A stretch of DNA of 64,000 nt from Methylocystis suflitae (GTDB lineage Bacteria; Pseudomonadota; Alphaproteobacteria; Rhizobiales; Beijerinckiaceae): contig NZ_JAMRYX010000091.1 of NCBI RefSeq assembly GCF_024448135.1, forward strand, positions 19,920 to 83,919, read 5' to 3'. Of this stretch, positions 1-9,596 are shown piece by piece; within the stretch, counting starts at the first letter, position 1, and each line of letters opens with the position of its first letter. The position numbers and the translations under genes are program-made. The notes below the pieces were generated by a model that had not been told where the DNA came from, did not search any database, and worked only from the letters and a program-made list of their open reading frames with translations.

Positions 1-1683
1 CAGCTTCGCATCCATCAGTCCGGCCCGCTCAGGCTCTTGCGCCTTTATCGCCATCGCCGCCTGCGCGATCTTCACCCACATCACGCCGAGCGCGACGCGG
101 CCGAAGAGATGCATATAGTCGTAAGAAGCGGCGCCGGCATTGTCGGGCTTCGCCATGGCGTTCTGCATCAGCCACATCGTCGCCTTTTGCAGATCGTCGA
201 GCGCCGCCTTCACCGGGGCGGCGAAGGATTTCATCGCTTCGTCCGATTCGAGCGGCGCCAACAGGTCCGCGGTGTCCTTGAAATAGGCCATGATCGCTCG
301 GCCGCCGTCGCGCGGCAGCTTGCGGCCGACGAGGTCGAGCGCCTGGATGCCATTGGCGCCCTCGTAGATCATGCTGATGCGCGCATCGCGAACGAACTGC
401 TCCATGCCCCATTCGCGAATATAGCCGTGTCCGCCGAACACCTGCTGGGCCTTGACGGTGTTTTCGAACCCCAGGTCGGTGAGCACGCCCTTGAGCACGG
501 GCGTGAGCAGGCCGAGCCGGTCTTCCGCCGCCTGGCGCGAGGCGGCGTCGTCGGAACGATGCGCGATATCGCTGTCGAGCGCCGCCGACAGCGCAAAGCC
601 GCGCGCCGCTTCGTTGAAGGCCTTCATCTCGAGCAGCATCCGCCGCACGTCCGGATGCACGATGATCGGGTCGGCCGGCTTTCCGGGGTCTTTCGGACCG
701 GAGAGCGCGCGGCCTTGCAGACGCTCCTTGGCGTATTGCGCCGCGTTCTGGTAGGCGACCTCGGACTGGGCGAGGCCTTGCATGGCTACGCCGAGCCGCG
801 CCTCGTTCATCATCACGAACATGGCGTTCAGTCCGCGATTGGCTTCGCCGACGAGAAAGCCTTGCGCGCCGTCGTAATTCATGACGCAGGTGGCGTTGCC
901 GTGGATGCCCATCTTTTCTTCGATGGAGCCGCAGCTGACGCCGTTGCGCGGTCCAAGCGCGCCGTCGCCGTCAACCAGGAACTTCGGCACGACAAAGAGC
1001 GAAATGCCTTTCACGCCGGCGGGCGCGCCCTCGATGCGCGCGAGCACGAGATGCACAATGTTTTCGGTCAGATCGTGCTCGCCGGCGGAGATGAAGATCT
1101 TTTGCCCGGTGATCGAATAGGAGCCGTCTCCGCGCGGCGTCGCCTTGGTCGTCAGCAATCCGAGATCGGTGCCGCATTGCGGCTCAGTCAAATTCATGGT
1201 GCCCGACCAGCGGCCTTCCGCCATCTTCGGCACATAAAGCTTCTTCTGCTCGTCGTCGCCATGGCGCAGCAGAGCGGCGAGCGCGCCTTGCGTCAGACCC
1301 GGATACATGGCGAAGGACATATTCGCCGAGGAGGCGAACTCGTTCATCGCCATCGACAGCGTATAGGGCAGGCCCTGTCCGCCATATTCCTCGGGCACCG
1401 CGAGACTGATCCAGCCGCCTTGAGCGAAAGCGTCATGCGCCGCCTTGAAGCCCGGCGGGGTGGAGACGGAGGCGTCGTCGTGACGCTTGCAGCCCTTTTC
1501 GTCGCCAATCTGGTTGAGCGGCGCGAGCGCCTCCTCGCAGAGCTTCCCCGCTTCCAGGAGGATTTGCGACATGACGTCCGGCGTGACGTCCGCGAAGCCT
1601 GGCAAATTGCCGAAACGCTGAAAATTCAAGACATCATTTAGCAGGAAGAGGGTGTCGTCTACAGGCGCCTTGTAGCTCGGCAT
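1..1683 (-). CDS. acyl-CoA dehydrogenase, C-terminus cut by window edge
   Basis: Flavoenzyme that oxidises an acyl-CoA to the 2-enoyl-CoA. The reverse strand is open from an ATG at 1683 to the window edge (561 codons, no stop), so the C-terminus is missing. The start MPSYKAPVDDTLFLLND is typical of the roughly 590-residue FadE/DmdC-like branch, and AAGGAGG lies 5-6 bases upstream. Visible motifs are the FAD/substrate signature TEPQCGTDLG near residue 163 and IYEGANGIQ with the expected catalytic glutamate near residue 441. The N-terminal extension and long C-terminal region mark the long form, not the 380-residue short-chain enzymes. The substrate cannot be told from sequence alone. No neighbour in the window belongs to a beta-oxidation operon. 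Confidence 0.93.
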   Translation of the reverse strand, partial: MPSYKAPVDDTLFLLNDVLNFQRFGNLPGFADVTPDVMSQILLEAGKLCEEALAPLNQIGDEKGCKRHDDASVSTPPGFKAAHDAFAQGGWISLAVPEEYGGQGLPYTLSMAMNEFASSANMSFAMYPGLTQGALAALLRHGDDEQKKLYVPKMAEGRWSGTMNLTEPQCGTDLGLLTTKATPRGDGSYSITGQKIFISAGEHDLTENIVHLVLARIEGAPAGVKGISLFVVPKFLVDGDGALGPRNGVSCGSIEEKMGIHGNATCVMNYDGAQGFLVGEANRGLNAMFVMMNEARLGVAMQGLAQSEVAYQNAAQYAKERLQGRALSGPKDPGKPADPIIVHPDVRRMLLEMKAFNEAARGFALSAALDSDIAHRSDDAASRQAAEDRLGLLTPVLKGVLTDLGFENTVKAQQVFGGHGYIREWGMEQFVRDARISMIYEGANGIQALDLVGRKLPRDGGRAIMAYFKDTADLLAPLESDEAMKSFAAPVKAALDDLQKATMWLMQNAMAKPDNAGAASYDYMHLFGRVALGVMWVKIAQAAMAIKAQEPERAGLMDAKL

Positions 1684-1974
1684 CAACGCCTCCTTGCACG
1701 CCGGCGCTTGGGGCCGAGCCGTCGCGCCGCGATTCTCTCGGGCTGCGTCATAGGTAGAGAGGCGCCGGCGCGGGCGCAAGCGAGCCGCTCGGCGACAATC
1801 GTGAACGCGACCGCTCTTTAGAGCCCGTTTCTTAACGGCTTCTTTACTTCGATCGACGGAAAGTCACGGCGGTTGGCGGCCCGCGCCGACCGTAGCGCGC
1901 GATTCGGGCGTTCGCGTCGGCTTCCCACCGCGTTTTGTCCCAATTTCCCCGGGTCGATCCCGCCGGACAGCCAC

Positions 1975-4900
1975 ATGACCAAGGCGCAATTTCCTGATCA
2001 GGGTCGTCCGAATTCCGAGCCGCCCGAAGATAAGCGCGAGGCTGGGCATCGGGAGGAAAGTCTTCCTAACGCGGAAGGGCCACGCGACGAGAACCGGGGC
2101 GTCGACGATGACTCCATCTGGCGGTCGATTGCCGCGCTCTCCAAAAGCCGTATCGAGGGTCAGCTCGGCGAGCAGCCTTCCGCGAATGCGCGGCCGATTC
2201 GGAACGCGCTCGCGGAGCTCGAATCGCGGCTCGCGCGGCTGTCGGGCGAACATCGCGGCGCTGACGTCGAGAAGACGTTGCGCGGCCTTGACCAGCATCT
2301 CGCCGAAATTGCAGGACGCCTGGACGAAAATGCGGCGCGCGGGCGCTTAATGAAGCCGGCGGCGCCGTCGGACGCCTCCGCCGGATCGCGTTTTGAGGCG
2401 CTGCAGCGCTCGATCGATTCCGTCACGCAGGGTTTAGACAGCTTTCGCGAGGACGCCGCCGAGCGCGGCGACCAGCAGCTCGTGATGATGCGACAAATCG
2501 AAAACGTCCGTCGCGAACTCCAGGACGTGGCGCAAGCGATCGGCGAACTCGCGCCGCGCGCCTCGGTCGCCGCGATCGAAACGGCGATGGGCGATCTCCG
2601 CCAGGGCATCGAGTCGCAACGCGGCCGCGGAGTTCCAGACGAGACGCTCGCGCCTGCCGAAAGAATTATCGGCGAATTGCGCGCCGTGATCGAAGATCTC
2701 GATCCGGCTCCCATTGTGCGCAACTTGCGCGCCGACGTCGAAACGATCGGCATCAGGCTGGAGAAGCTGCAGAATGGAGACGTTGCGAACGCTTCGGCTG
2801 TGCGCGACCTCGCGCGAGAAACTCATGAAATCAAGGATCAGCTGACGGCGCTCATGGCGCGTCCGCTGCCGCTTGAGAGGATTGAGACACGCATCATTGA
2901 CGTCACGCAGCGTGTCGACGCTCTCACGCTTTCCCGCAGCGCGCCTGGGGCGGATCTTGGCGAAGTCGTCAAGGCGATCCGATCCATCGTCGCTGCGGAA
3001 ACTGGAAAGGGACTGGAGACCTTCAACAAGCGGCTCGAACGGCTCGCGCGCAAGCTCGACATCGTCGCCGAACAATCTGCGGCGGCGCGGTTCGACGAAA
3101 TCGGCGAGCGCATCGACGAACTCGGCAAGACGCTGACGCAGCGCATCGATCGCGGCGCCGCCGCGAATATGGCCCCCCTCGAAGCGCTCATCACATCGCT
3201 CGCAAAAAAAATCGATACGGCGCTGGACAGCGACAGTCACGCCTCGGCGTTCGAGGAGATCGGCCGCAGGTTCGATCGGTTCGAGTCCCGCGTCGTGGAC
3301 AGCGCGCCGACGGAATCGCTCGCGCGCATCGAGACTATGCTTGCCGAGCAGAACGCCGAACGTCAGTTCGCCGATCTGGCGCAGCGCATCGATGAGCTTC
3401 GACAGACGATTGCCGCGCGGTTGGAAAACCCCGCGGGCGCCGGCGATTCCAAAAATTTCGCAGCGCTCGAGAATTTGGTGCGCGGCCTCGACAGAAAGGT
3501 GGATGCAGCCTTCGCCGCCGACGCGCGGGATCTCGATCTGCAGGCTGTCGAGCGTCAGCTCGCGCAGCTCTCGTTCAAGATCGACCGGCTCGACGACCCG
3601 TTCTCAGCGCCGAGATTTGGCGAACAGAACGCTCGGCTCGATGAAATCGTCGAGCGCCTCGACCGTATGCACGCCACATTCGCGCAGCGGGTCGAAGACG
3701 GCGCGCGCATCGAGAAACGAGAAGTCGAGTTGGCGGCTCTCGTCGAGTCGCTTGCCGACCGCATGAAGCAGTCGGCTGATCCCACAGCCGATGTCGGCGC
3801 GCTCAAATCGCTTGAAACTCAGATCGGCGCACTGGCGCAACGGCTCGAACGACTCGACGCAGGGAGCGGCGCGCTCATCGGCTTTGAGTCGAAGATCAAC
3901 GATCTTTTCGCGCGCCTGGAGGACACGCGGTCCGCAACAACGCAGGCGGCGGAGGCGGCGGTTCGTCGGGCCGCCACGGAGGTTCTCCGAGATGCGGCGG
4001 GCGCTCAGCCGGCGGCCGTGCGCGTCGCCGTGCAGCGCGAGTTGAACGACATCCTTAAGACGCAAGACGCGAGCGGCCAGCGCACGAATGAGACGTTGAC
4101 CGCAGTCCATCAAATGCTCGAGCGCGTCGTCAAACGTCTAGGTGAATTTGATGACGAATTGACCGAGAACCGCGGCGTCGCGCGGCGTTCGACCAATGCA
4201 GAACTCGGCGTCGAACTTTGCGGCGATGATACGCGCGAGCGCGTCGGCGCGCCGGCCGCCGCTGGCGCCAAAGACGCTGAAAGCGAAGCCCTGGCGCCGA
4301 TTGATCCGATGGAGTTCTTGCTGCCGGTCGGCGAAGTCGTGGAGCGGCGCGAGCCTTTCATTGCGCCGCCGGGGTCCGAGGCGGATCAGGCCGCGCATCG
4401 TAGCTCGATTCAGTCAGACTTCATCGCCGCCGCGCGCCGCGCCGCGCAAACGCCTTCGGCTGAGGCCGACGCTCAGTCGGCCGAGGCGGCGCGCCAGGCG
4501 GGAGAGGCTCAGGAAAAGCCGCAAGGCGCCGCCGTGGTCAAACTCAGCGCCCTCATTCAGGACCGCAAACGTCCGCTGCTCTTAAGCCTTGCCGCGGTCC
4601 TGCTGCTGATCGGCGCCTATCATATTGCGCGCATGGAGGGGCAGGGCGGCTTGACGGTTGGGCCGTCGCCGAGACAGCAGGAGGCAAAGGCGCCAGCCAA
4701 GGCGGTTCGGCCGGCTCTGTCGCCAGAAAAGCGGCTCGCCGCTAACAGCGCCTCGTCGCCGGCGGTGGCCGCGCGCCCGGCTACGCCTGGGCCGGTCCTC
4801 AATGAGCCGCCCTCGGCGGCGCCGTCGGCGCCCGCCGAACGACCCCTCGCGCAGCGGAACATCGATCCGACCCCCACGGGAACGATCGAGGCGCCGGCGC

Positions 4901-5604
4901 TGTCGCCCGGCGACGCCTTGGCGAGGATCGAGCGCCTCGCTGTCGAGGGCAATCCGGCCGCCCAGTATGAAATGGGCGCGCGTCTTGTCGAGGGACGCGG
5001 CGCCGCGCGCGACGCCAAGGCGGCCGCGCATTGGTTCGAAAAAGCTGCTGAAATGGGCCTGGCGCTCGCCCAATACCGGCTGGGTTCAATGTATGAGAGG
5101 GGCGTCGGGGTCGGGCGCGACTACGCCCGCGCCAGGCTCTGGTACGAGCGCGCGGCCGAGTCCGGCAACGCCCGCGCCATGCATAATGTCGCCGTGCTGC
5201 TCGCCGAGGGCGGCGACGGCAAGCCGGATTACGCCGCGGCTGCAGAGTGGTTCCGTCGGGCCGCCGAATACGGCATCCGTGACAGCCAGTTCAATCTCGC
5301 GATCCTCTACGCCCGCGGCCTCGGCATCAGCCGCGATCTGCAGCAATCCTACGCGTGGTTTTCCGCCGCCGCAGACCAGGGCGACGACGACGCGGCCAAA
5401 AAGCGCGACGAAATCGGGGCCCGGCTGGATTCCAAGGAGCTTGCCGCGGCCAAGGCGCTTGCCGCCGCGTTCCGCGCCAAAACCCCGACGTCGGAGGCGA
5501 ATGACGCGCCGGCGCTCAGGACGGGCGGCGGCGAGGGCGCGAGGGAGCAGACCCCGGTCAAGCCGGCGCCGAAGTCGCCTTCCGGCAAGCCGCGGGTCTC
5601 GTAA
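1975..5604 (+). CDS. PodJ-like polar localization protein with SEL1 repeats
   Basis: Very long protein (about 1209 residues). It has three parts. A highly charged N-terminal region (roughly 1-860) contains many heptad-like LARRLD/IDELG/LERLD segments typical of coiled coil. One hydrophobic segment follows near 867-886 (LLLSLAAVLLLIGAYHI). A Pro/Ala-rich linker then leads to about four SEL1/TPR-like repeats at about 980-1150 (AQYEMGARLVEGRG, AQYRLGSMYERGVGV, AMHNVAVLLAEG, SQFNLAILYARGLG). This cytoplasmic coil, membrane span and extracytoplasmic SEL1 order is that of Caulobacter PodJ and rhizobial PodJ-like polarity factors, so a role in pole organisation is inferred. The frame is open upstream to 1873; ATG 1975 (MTKAQFPDQ) was chosen because the upstream 34 codons look non-conserved. 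Confidence 0.7.
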   Translation: MTKAQFPDQGRPNSEPPEDKREAGHREESLPNAEGPRDENRGVDDDSIWRSIAALSKSRIEGQLGEQPSANARPIRNALAELESRLARLSGEHRGADVEKTLRGLDQHLAEIAGRLDENAARGRLMKPAAPSDASAGSRFEALQRSIDSVTQGLDSFREDAAERGDQQLVMMRQIENVRRELQDVAQAIGELAPRASVAAIETAMGDLRQGIESQRGRGVPDETLAPAERIIGELRAVIEDLDPAPIVRNLRADVETIGIRLEKLQNGDVANASAVRDLARETHEIKDQLTALMARPLPLERIETRIIDVTQRVDALTLSRSAPGADLGEVVKAIRSIVAAETGKGLETFNKRLERLARKLDIVAEQSAAARFDEIGERIDELGKTLTQRIDRGAAANMAPLEALITSLAKKIDTALDSDSHASAFEEIGRRFDRFESRVVDSAPTESLARIETMLAEQNAERQFADLAQRIDELRQTIAARLENPAGAGDSKNFAALENLVRGLDRKVDAAFAADARDLDLQAVERQLAQLSFKIDRLDDPFSAPRFGEQNARLDEIVERLDRMHATFAQRVEDGARIEKREVELAALVESLADRMKQSADPTADVGALKSLETQIGALAQRLERLDAGSGALIGFESKINDLFARLEDTRSATTQAAEAAVRRAATEVLRDAAGAQPAAVRVAVQRELNDILKTQDASGQRTNETLTAVHQMLERVVKRLGEFDDELTENRGVARRSTNAELGVELCGDDTRERVGAPAAAGAKDAESEALAPIDPMEFLLPVGEVVERREPFIAPPGSEADQAAHRSSIQSDFIAAARRAAQTPSAEADAQSAEAARQAGEAQEKPQGAAVVKLSALIQDRKRPLLLSLAAVLLLIGAYHIARMEGQGGLTVGPSPRQQEAKAPAKAVRPALSPEKRLAANSASSPAVAARPATPGPVLNEPPSAAPSAPAERPLAQRNIDPTPTGTIEAPALSPGDALARIERLAVEGNPAAQYEMGARLVEGRGAARDAKAAAHWFEKAAEMGLALAQYRLGSMYERGVGVGRDYARARLWYERAAESGNARAMHNVAVLLAEGGDGKPDYAAAAEWFRRAAEYGIRDSQFNLAILYARGLGISRDLQQSYAWFSAAADQGDDDAAKKRDEIGARLDSKELAAAKALAAAFRAKTPTSEANDAPALRTGGGEGAREQTPVKPAPKSPSGKPRVS

Positions 5605-5722
5605 TCCGCAAGCTCGGCTTTCGGTCATTAACGGTTCATCTACGGGATCGCACCTATTGTCCGACTGAGCGAGCCTGCCGGCGCTGCAAGCACGGAGTGT
5701 GGCTCGTCCGCAATGGGAGAGT

Positions 5723-6019
5723 ATGATGCGCAGAACTTTCGCGACGCTTTCGGCGGCTTTGGCTCTCGGCGCCGCAGCCCTGGCGCCGGTTGCGCCCGCG
5801 CGCGCCGATTCCGCCGGGCCCGCCATTGCGGCGGGCATTGGCGGATTTGCGCTTGGCGCCATCGCCGGCGGGGCGCTCGCCAATCCCGCGCCGCCCGTCG
5901 TTTATGCGCCCGCGCCTGTCTATGTCGCGCCGCCGCCGGTGTGCTGGGTCGAGCGCCGTCCCGTCTTCGACGAATATGGCGAGGTGATCGGCTCCCGGCC
6001 GCGCCGCGTCTGCGAGTGA
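5723..6019 (+). CDS. small secreted protein, function unknown
   Basis: A 98-residue protein starting MMRRTFATLSAALALG with a clear signal peptide (cleavage likely after ARA). A Gly/Ala-rich hydrophobic stretch and a Pro/Tyr-rich segment (PPVVYAPAPVYVAPPP) follow. The C-terminus WVERRPVFDEYGEVIGSRPR resembles many small exported proteins of Rhizobiales. GGGAGA at 5715-5720 is a good ribosome-binding site for ATG 5723 or 5726. The same frame opens at a GTG at 5699, but that would place charged residues before the signal peptide. Two cysteines near the C-terminus could form a disulphide. No function is assigned. Confidence 0.75.
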   Translation: MMRRTFATLSAALALGAAALAPVAPARADSAGPAIAAGIGGFALGAIAGGALANPAPPVVYAPAPVYVAPPPVCWVERRPVFDEYGEVIGSRPRRVCE

Positions 6020-6083
6020 CGCGAAGTTTTCAAGGCCGATGCGGCTCATGAAAAAGCCGCGTCCTTGCGATAGAATTCGCAGC

Positions 6084-7259
6084 ATGAAGGCAAATCATCT
6101 TCTGCCGGCGCTCGCCGCTCTTTTACTTGCGGCCGCGCCGGCCCGCGCCGAATGGTCGAGCTGCCTCTCCGGTCTGCGCGCCGCTGCGGCCGGCGCCGGC
6201 GTCGGCCAGCAGACGATCGCATCGGCGACGAACGGTCTCGCACCCAACGACGCCGTCAGCTTCATGGACAAGCAGCCGGAGTTTACGACGCCGGTCTGGG
6301 ACTATGTCGCCGGGCTCGTCGACGAGGAGCGCGTCGAAGAAGGGCGCGCGATGCTGCATCAGCATGCCCGCGCGCTGCACGCGGCGGAAAGCCGCTACGG
6401 CGTCGACCCCCCGACCATCGTCGCCGTGTGGGGCGTTGAATCCGACTTCGGCAAGAGTTTCGGCAAGCGCCCCGTGGTGCAGAGCCTCGCGACGCTCGCC
6501 TGCGAAGCGCCGCGCCGCAATGACTATTGGCGCAAGGAATTCATCGCCGCGCTCAAAGTCCTCGACCATGGCGATATCGCGCCGGAGGAGTTCTACGGCT
6601 CCTGGGCGGGCGCCTTCGGCCACACGCAATTCATGCCGTCGACCTTTCTCGGCATGGCGGTCGATCTCGACGGCGACGGCAGGCGCAATATCGCCAGTTC
6701 GGCGGCCGACTCGCTCGGCTCGACGGCGAATTATCTGCGCAAGAGCGGCTGGCGCGCCGGCATGCCCTGGGGCTTCGAGGTGCGCTTGCCGGAAGGCTAT
6801 TCCGGACCTTCCGGACGCAAGGGCCGCCAATCGATGGGCTTCTGGCAGTCGCGCGGCGTGACGCGCCTCGACGGCAGCGGGCTTGGCGAGGGAACTGCGG
6901 CGCTGCTGCTGCCGGCGGGGCGCAACGGACCCGCGTTCCTGGTGACGAAAAATTTCGATGCGGTCTACGCCTATAACGCCTCCGAATCTTACGCGCTGGC
7001 GATCTGCGTGCTGTCAGACAGGCTGCGCGGCCGGCCGGGCATTCGGACGCCATGGCCGACCGACGATCCGGGGCTCTCGCGCGCCGAGCGCCGCGAATTG
7101 CAAGCGCTTCTGACCCGCAACGGCTATGAGGTCGGCGAGTCCGACGGGGTGATCGGCACGAAGACCAAAGAGGCGATCGCCGATTTCCAGTCGCGCGCCG
7201 GCTTGCAGCGCAATGGCCGCGCCGGCCTAAAGGTTCTTAACGCCTTGCGCGGACGGTAG
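6084..7259 (+). CDS. lytic murein transglycosylase, MltB type with peptidoglycan-binding domain
   Basis: Periplasmic enzyme that cleaves the MurNAc-GlcNAc bond of peptidoglycan to form 1,6-anhydro ends. ATG 6084 gives a clean signal peptide (MKANHLLPALAALLLAAAPARA); the frame also opens at 6039 but that start lacks a signal sequence. The SLT_2/MltB domain covers roughly residues 25-315, with the expected catalytic glutamate in VWGVESDFG (E119) and the family motif GSWAGAFGHTQFMPSTF. The last 60 residues form a PG_binding_1 domain (LQALLTRNGYEVGESDGVIG). At 391 residues the length is normal for the alphaproteobacterial form. Its 3' end overlaps the convergent transporter gene by 33 bases. Confidence 0.92.
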   Translation: MKANHLLPALAALLLAAAPARAEWSSCLSGLRAAAAGAGVGQQTIASATNGLAPNDAVSFMDKQPEFTTPVWDYVAGLVDEERVEEGRAMLHQHARALHAAESRYGVDPPTIVAVWGVESDFGKSFGKRPVVQSLATLACEAPRRNDYWRKEFIAALKVLDHGDIAPEEFYGSWAGAFGHTQFMPSTFLGMAVDLDGDGRRNIASSAADSLGSTANYLRKSGWRAGMPWGFEVRLPEGYSGPSGRKGRQSMGFWQSRGVTRLDGSGLGEGTAALLLPAGRNGPAFLVTKNFDAVYAYNASESYALAICVLSDRLRGRPGIRTPWPTDDPGLSRAERRELQALLTRNGYEVGESDGVIGTKTKEAIADFQSRAGLQRNGRAGLKVLNALRGR

Positions 7260-8420
7260 CGCCCGCGACGTCTCCACGTTGAAGTCGGGCTCGGCCGTCT
7301 CGTTGACCAATTTGAGGTCGTCGGCGATCCAGGCCTTCGCCAGCTCCCAAACGACGGCGAGCACGACCGGTCCGGCAAACAGGCCGGCGATCCCATGCGC
7401 GAGAACGCCGCCGATCACGCCCACGAAAATCACCGGTATCGGCGTCGACAGCCCATGCGCGAAAATGAAGGGCTTCAGCACGTTATCGACGTAATTGACG
7501 CTGAGCATGCAGACCGTCAGCGCCAGCGCCGGCCCGGTCGCCAAGGTCGTCCACGCCCAGAAGATGACAGGCGCCACGACGATCAACGGCCCGATCTGAA
7601 TAATGCCGAGCACCAGAATGGCGATCGTCAGCAGGCTCGCGCCCGGCACGTCGGCGAGATACATGCCGGCGCCGCCAACGACGGCCTGCAACAGCGACAG
7701 CCCCATGACGCCGCGCGAAACCGCGTTGATCGTCGCGCCGGCGAGATCGACGAACTTCTCGCCGCTTGAAGGATCGATGCGCCGCGACAGCGCGCGCGCC
7801 CCCGCGAGCAATTGCGGCGCGGCGGCGAGAATGAAGCCCATGAGCAGGACGGAGACGAGAAATTTGAGCGTGCCCGCGCCGGCGCTCTTCGCCATGTCGA
7901 GCAAGAATTCCCCGGCGGGCTTCAGCTGCGGCAAAACTTGGGTGAAGGCGCTGCGCAGATTGGTCGAGGCCAGCAGCCAGAAGGAATAGAGCTGCTCGCC
8001 GACGAACGGCCAATCCTTGATCGAGGCGGGCGGCGGCGGCACCGCGATATCGCCGGTTTCAATGCCCGCCATCACCGCCTTGATGGGGTCGATGGCGCCG
8101 ACCGCCATCCAGGTGACGGGCCCGATGATCAGCACCAGGCCGGCAATCGTCATCAAAATGGCGGCTGTTATTGGCCGGCCGCCCAATATTTCGGCCACCA
8201 CGCGAAAGATCGGATAGAGCGCCACGGCGAGCACGACGCTCCACAGAATAATCGCCGCGAAAGGCAGGACGATGATGAAGGTCCAGTAGATCAGCGCGCC
8301 GATCGCGAACAGGCGGATCGCCAGTTCGATGACCAGCGTGTTGAAGCGGCGGTCGGAGCCGTTAAGACCGTTGGTTTGATCGTTCACCGGCGTTCTCTCG
8401 CCATCCCGCGAATTTTGCAT
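7227..8420 (-). CDS. AI-2E family transporter (PerM/YdiK type membrane protein)
   Basis: Integral inner-membrane protein of 397 residues with about eight hydrophobic segments, starting near residue 28 (LVIELAIRLFAIGALIYW). It has the family's characteristic central soluble region, the re-entrant region MGLSLLQAVVGGAGMYLADVPGA, and the conserved end segment TPIPVIFVGVIGGVLAHGIAGLFAGPVVLAV. The family includes the E. coli autoinducer-2 exporter TqsA and sodium/proton antiporter-like members, so the actual substrate is unknown. The start ATG at 8420 is the first in frame. The gene is convergent with the MltB-type gene and overlaps its last 33 bases. Confidence 0.88.
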   Translation of the reverse strand: MQNSRDGERTPVNDQTNGLNGSDRRFNTLVIELAIRLFAIGALIYWTFIIVLPFAAIILWSVVLAVALYPIFRVVAEILGGRPITAAILMTIAGLVLIIGPVTWMAVGAIDPIKAVMAGIETGDIAVPPPPASIKDWPFVGEQLYSFWLLASTNLRSAFTQVLPQLKPAGEFLLDMAKSAGAGTLKFLVSVLLMGFILAAAPQLLAGARALSRRIDPSSGEKFVDLAGATINAVSRGVMGLSLLQAVVGGAGMYLADVPGASLLTIAILVLGIIQIGPLIVVAPVIFWAWTTLATGPALALTVCMLSVNYVDNVLKPFIFAHGLSTPIPVIFVGVIGGVLAHGIAGLFAGPVVLAVVWELAKAWIADDLKLVNETAEPDFNVETSRALPSAQGVKNL

Positions 8421-8542
8421 AGCGATAGAGTGAAGACTTGGCGGGCGTCTGACAAGAGGAGCGGTTTGCGCGTTATCGGGCGGGTCGATTCCATGTGAAG
8501 CGCAACTCGCCGAACGCTAGCCAAAGCCCTGCGGCGTCACCC

Positions 8543-8743
8543 CTAATAGTCGCCGCTTCCAACCAAAGGATGGATGCCGCCGGCGCCGCCGCGATCGGCG
8601 TTCTGCCGATTGCGCTTGCCGGTTTTTGTCGCCTGGTCCGATTTTGAGGCCGAAACGGATTTGCCGGCGGATTTCGAGGATGCCGCGGAGGCGGGCGGCG
8701 CAGCAATCGCGCAAGCGAGAAACAATGCAAGAATGTAACGCAT
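8543..8743 (-). CDS. small secreted basic protein, hypothetical
   Basis: A 66-residue product with a signal peptide (MRYILALFLACAIAAPPASA) followed by a short Ser/Lys-rich, low-complexity tail (KSAGKSVSASKSDQATKTG) ending IHPLVGSGDY. The start is supported by GGGAG about eight bases upstream of ATG 8743. The mature part is only about 46 residues and has no recognisable domain. It lies alone between the transporter gene and rnd. Its small size and bias make it a tentative call, but the signal peptide plus ribosome-binding site argue that it is real. Confidence 0.55.
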   Translation of the reverse strand: MRYILALFLACAIAAPPASAASSKSAGKSVSASKSDQATKTGKRNRQNADRGGAGGIHPLVGSGDY

Positions 8744-8906
8744 GGGGTTACTCCCTGGGCCAGGAGGCGCATCGACCAGGGCCCAGCCATTAGGTAGCAC
8801 AATTCGCCGCGCAGGCGAGCGAGTCGGGCGCGACCCCGCAACGCTTCGACAAGCCTTGCGCATTCTGCGATAGACTGTCCGCTCCACATCGAAAGATTCG
8901 AGCCGC

Positions 8907-9521
8907 ATGACCATCCGCCTCCACCAGGGCGATCTCCCCGAGGGGATCGGCGCTGGCGCCATTGTCGCGATCGACACCGAGACTCTGGGCCTCAATCCGC
9001 ATCGTGACCGTCTGTGCCTGGCGCAGCTCTCCTTCGGCGACGGCGACGCCGAGCTTGTCCAGTTCGGGCGCGGTCAGACGCGCGCGCCGCGTCTCGAACG
9101 CCTGCTCGCCGATCCGTCCGTTCTGAAGCTCTTCCACTTCGCCCGGTTCGACATCGGCATATTGGCCAAGACCTTCGGCTTCGTTCCGGCGCCGGTCTAT
9201 TGCACCAAGATCGCCTCCAAGCTCGCCCGCACCTATACGGACCGGCATGGCCTCAAGGATCTCGTGCGCGAGCTTCTTGGCGTCGAGATTTCGAAGCAGC
9301 AGCAGTCGTCGGACTGGGGCGCGCCGGTTCTTTCCGACGCGCAGCAGGCCTATGCGGCGTCGGACGTTCTCTATCTGCATCAGCTCAAGGACAAGCTCGA
9401 CGCCATGCTCGCCCGCGAGGGCCGCGCCGAACTGGCGCAGGCCTGTTTCGACTTTCTGCCGGCCCGCGCCCGGCTCGACCTCGCCGGCTGGCCGGAAACC
9501 GACATTTTTGCCCATGAGTAA
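8907..9521 (+). CDS. rnd: ribonuclease D
   Basis: 3'-5' exoribonuclease acting on tRNA and other small RNA 3' ends. It is the short, HRDC-less form (204 residues) common in Alphaproteobacteria. All DEDDy exonuclease residues are visible: D23 and E25 in IDTETLG, D82 in FARFDIG, and Y149 with D153 in YAASDVLYL. The protein starts MTIRLHQGDLP and ends shortly after the exonuclease domain. It precedes lptC-lptA, the usual order in this class of bacteria, but 75 bases separate it from lptC so it may have its own transcript. Confidence 0.92.
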   Translation: MTIRLHQGDLPEGIGAGAIVAIDTETLGLNPHRDRLCLAQLSFGDGDAELVQFGRGQTRAPRLERLLADPSVLKLFHFARFDIGILAKTFGFVPAPVYCTKIASKLARTYTDRHGLKDLVRELLGVEISKQQQSSDWGAPVLSDAQQAYAASDVLYLHQLKDKLDAMLAREGRAELAQACFDFLPARARLDLAGWPETDIFAHE

Positions 9522-9596
9522 GGTCGTTGAGTAAGGCGTTGAGTCAGGCTTTGGCTTTGCCTCGAATTCGCCACCTGCCCGCCTCATGATCACGGC

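Noticed and set aside
37..1641. 534-codon open frame on the plus strand
   Set aside because: It is the antisense shadow of the acyl-CoA dehydrogenase gene, whose minus-strand translation has clear family motifs; the plus-strand product is Arg/His-rich with no domain.
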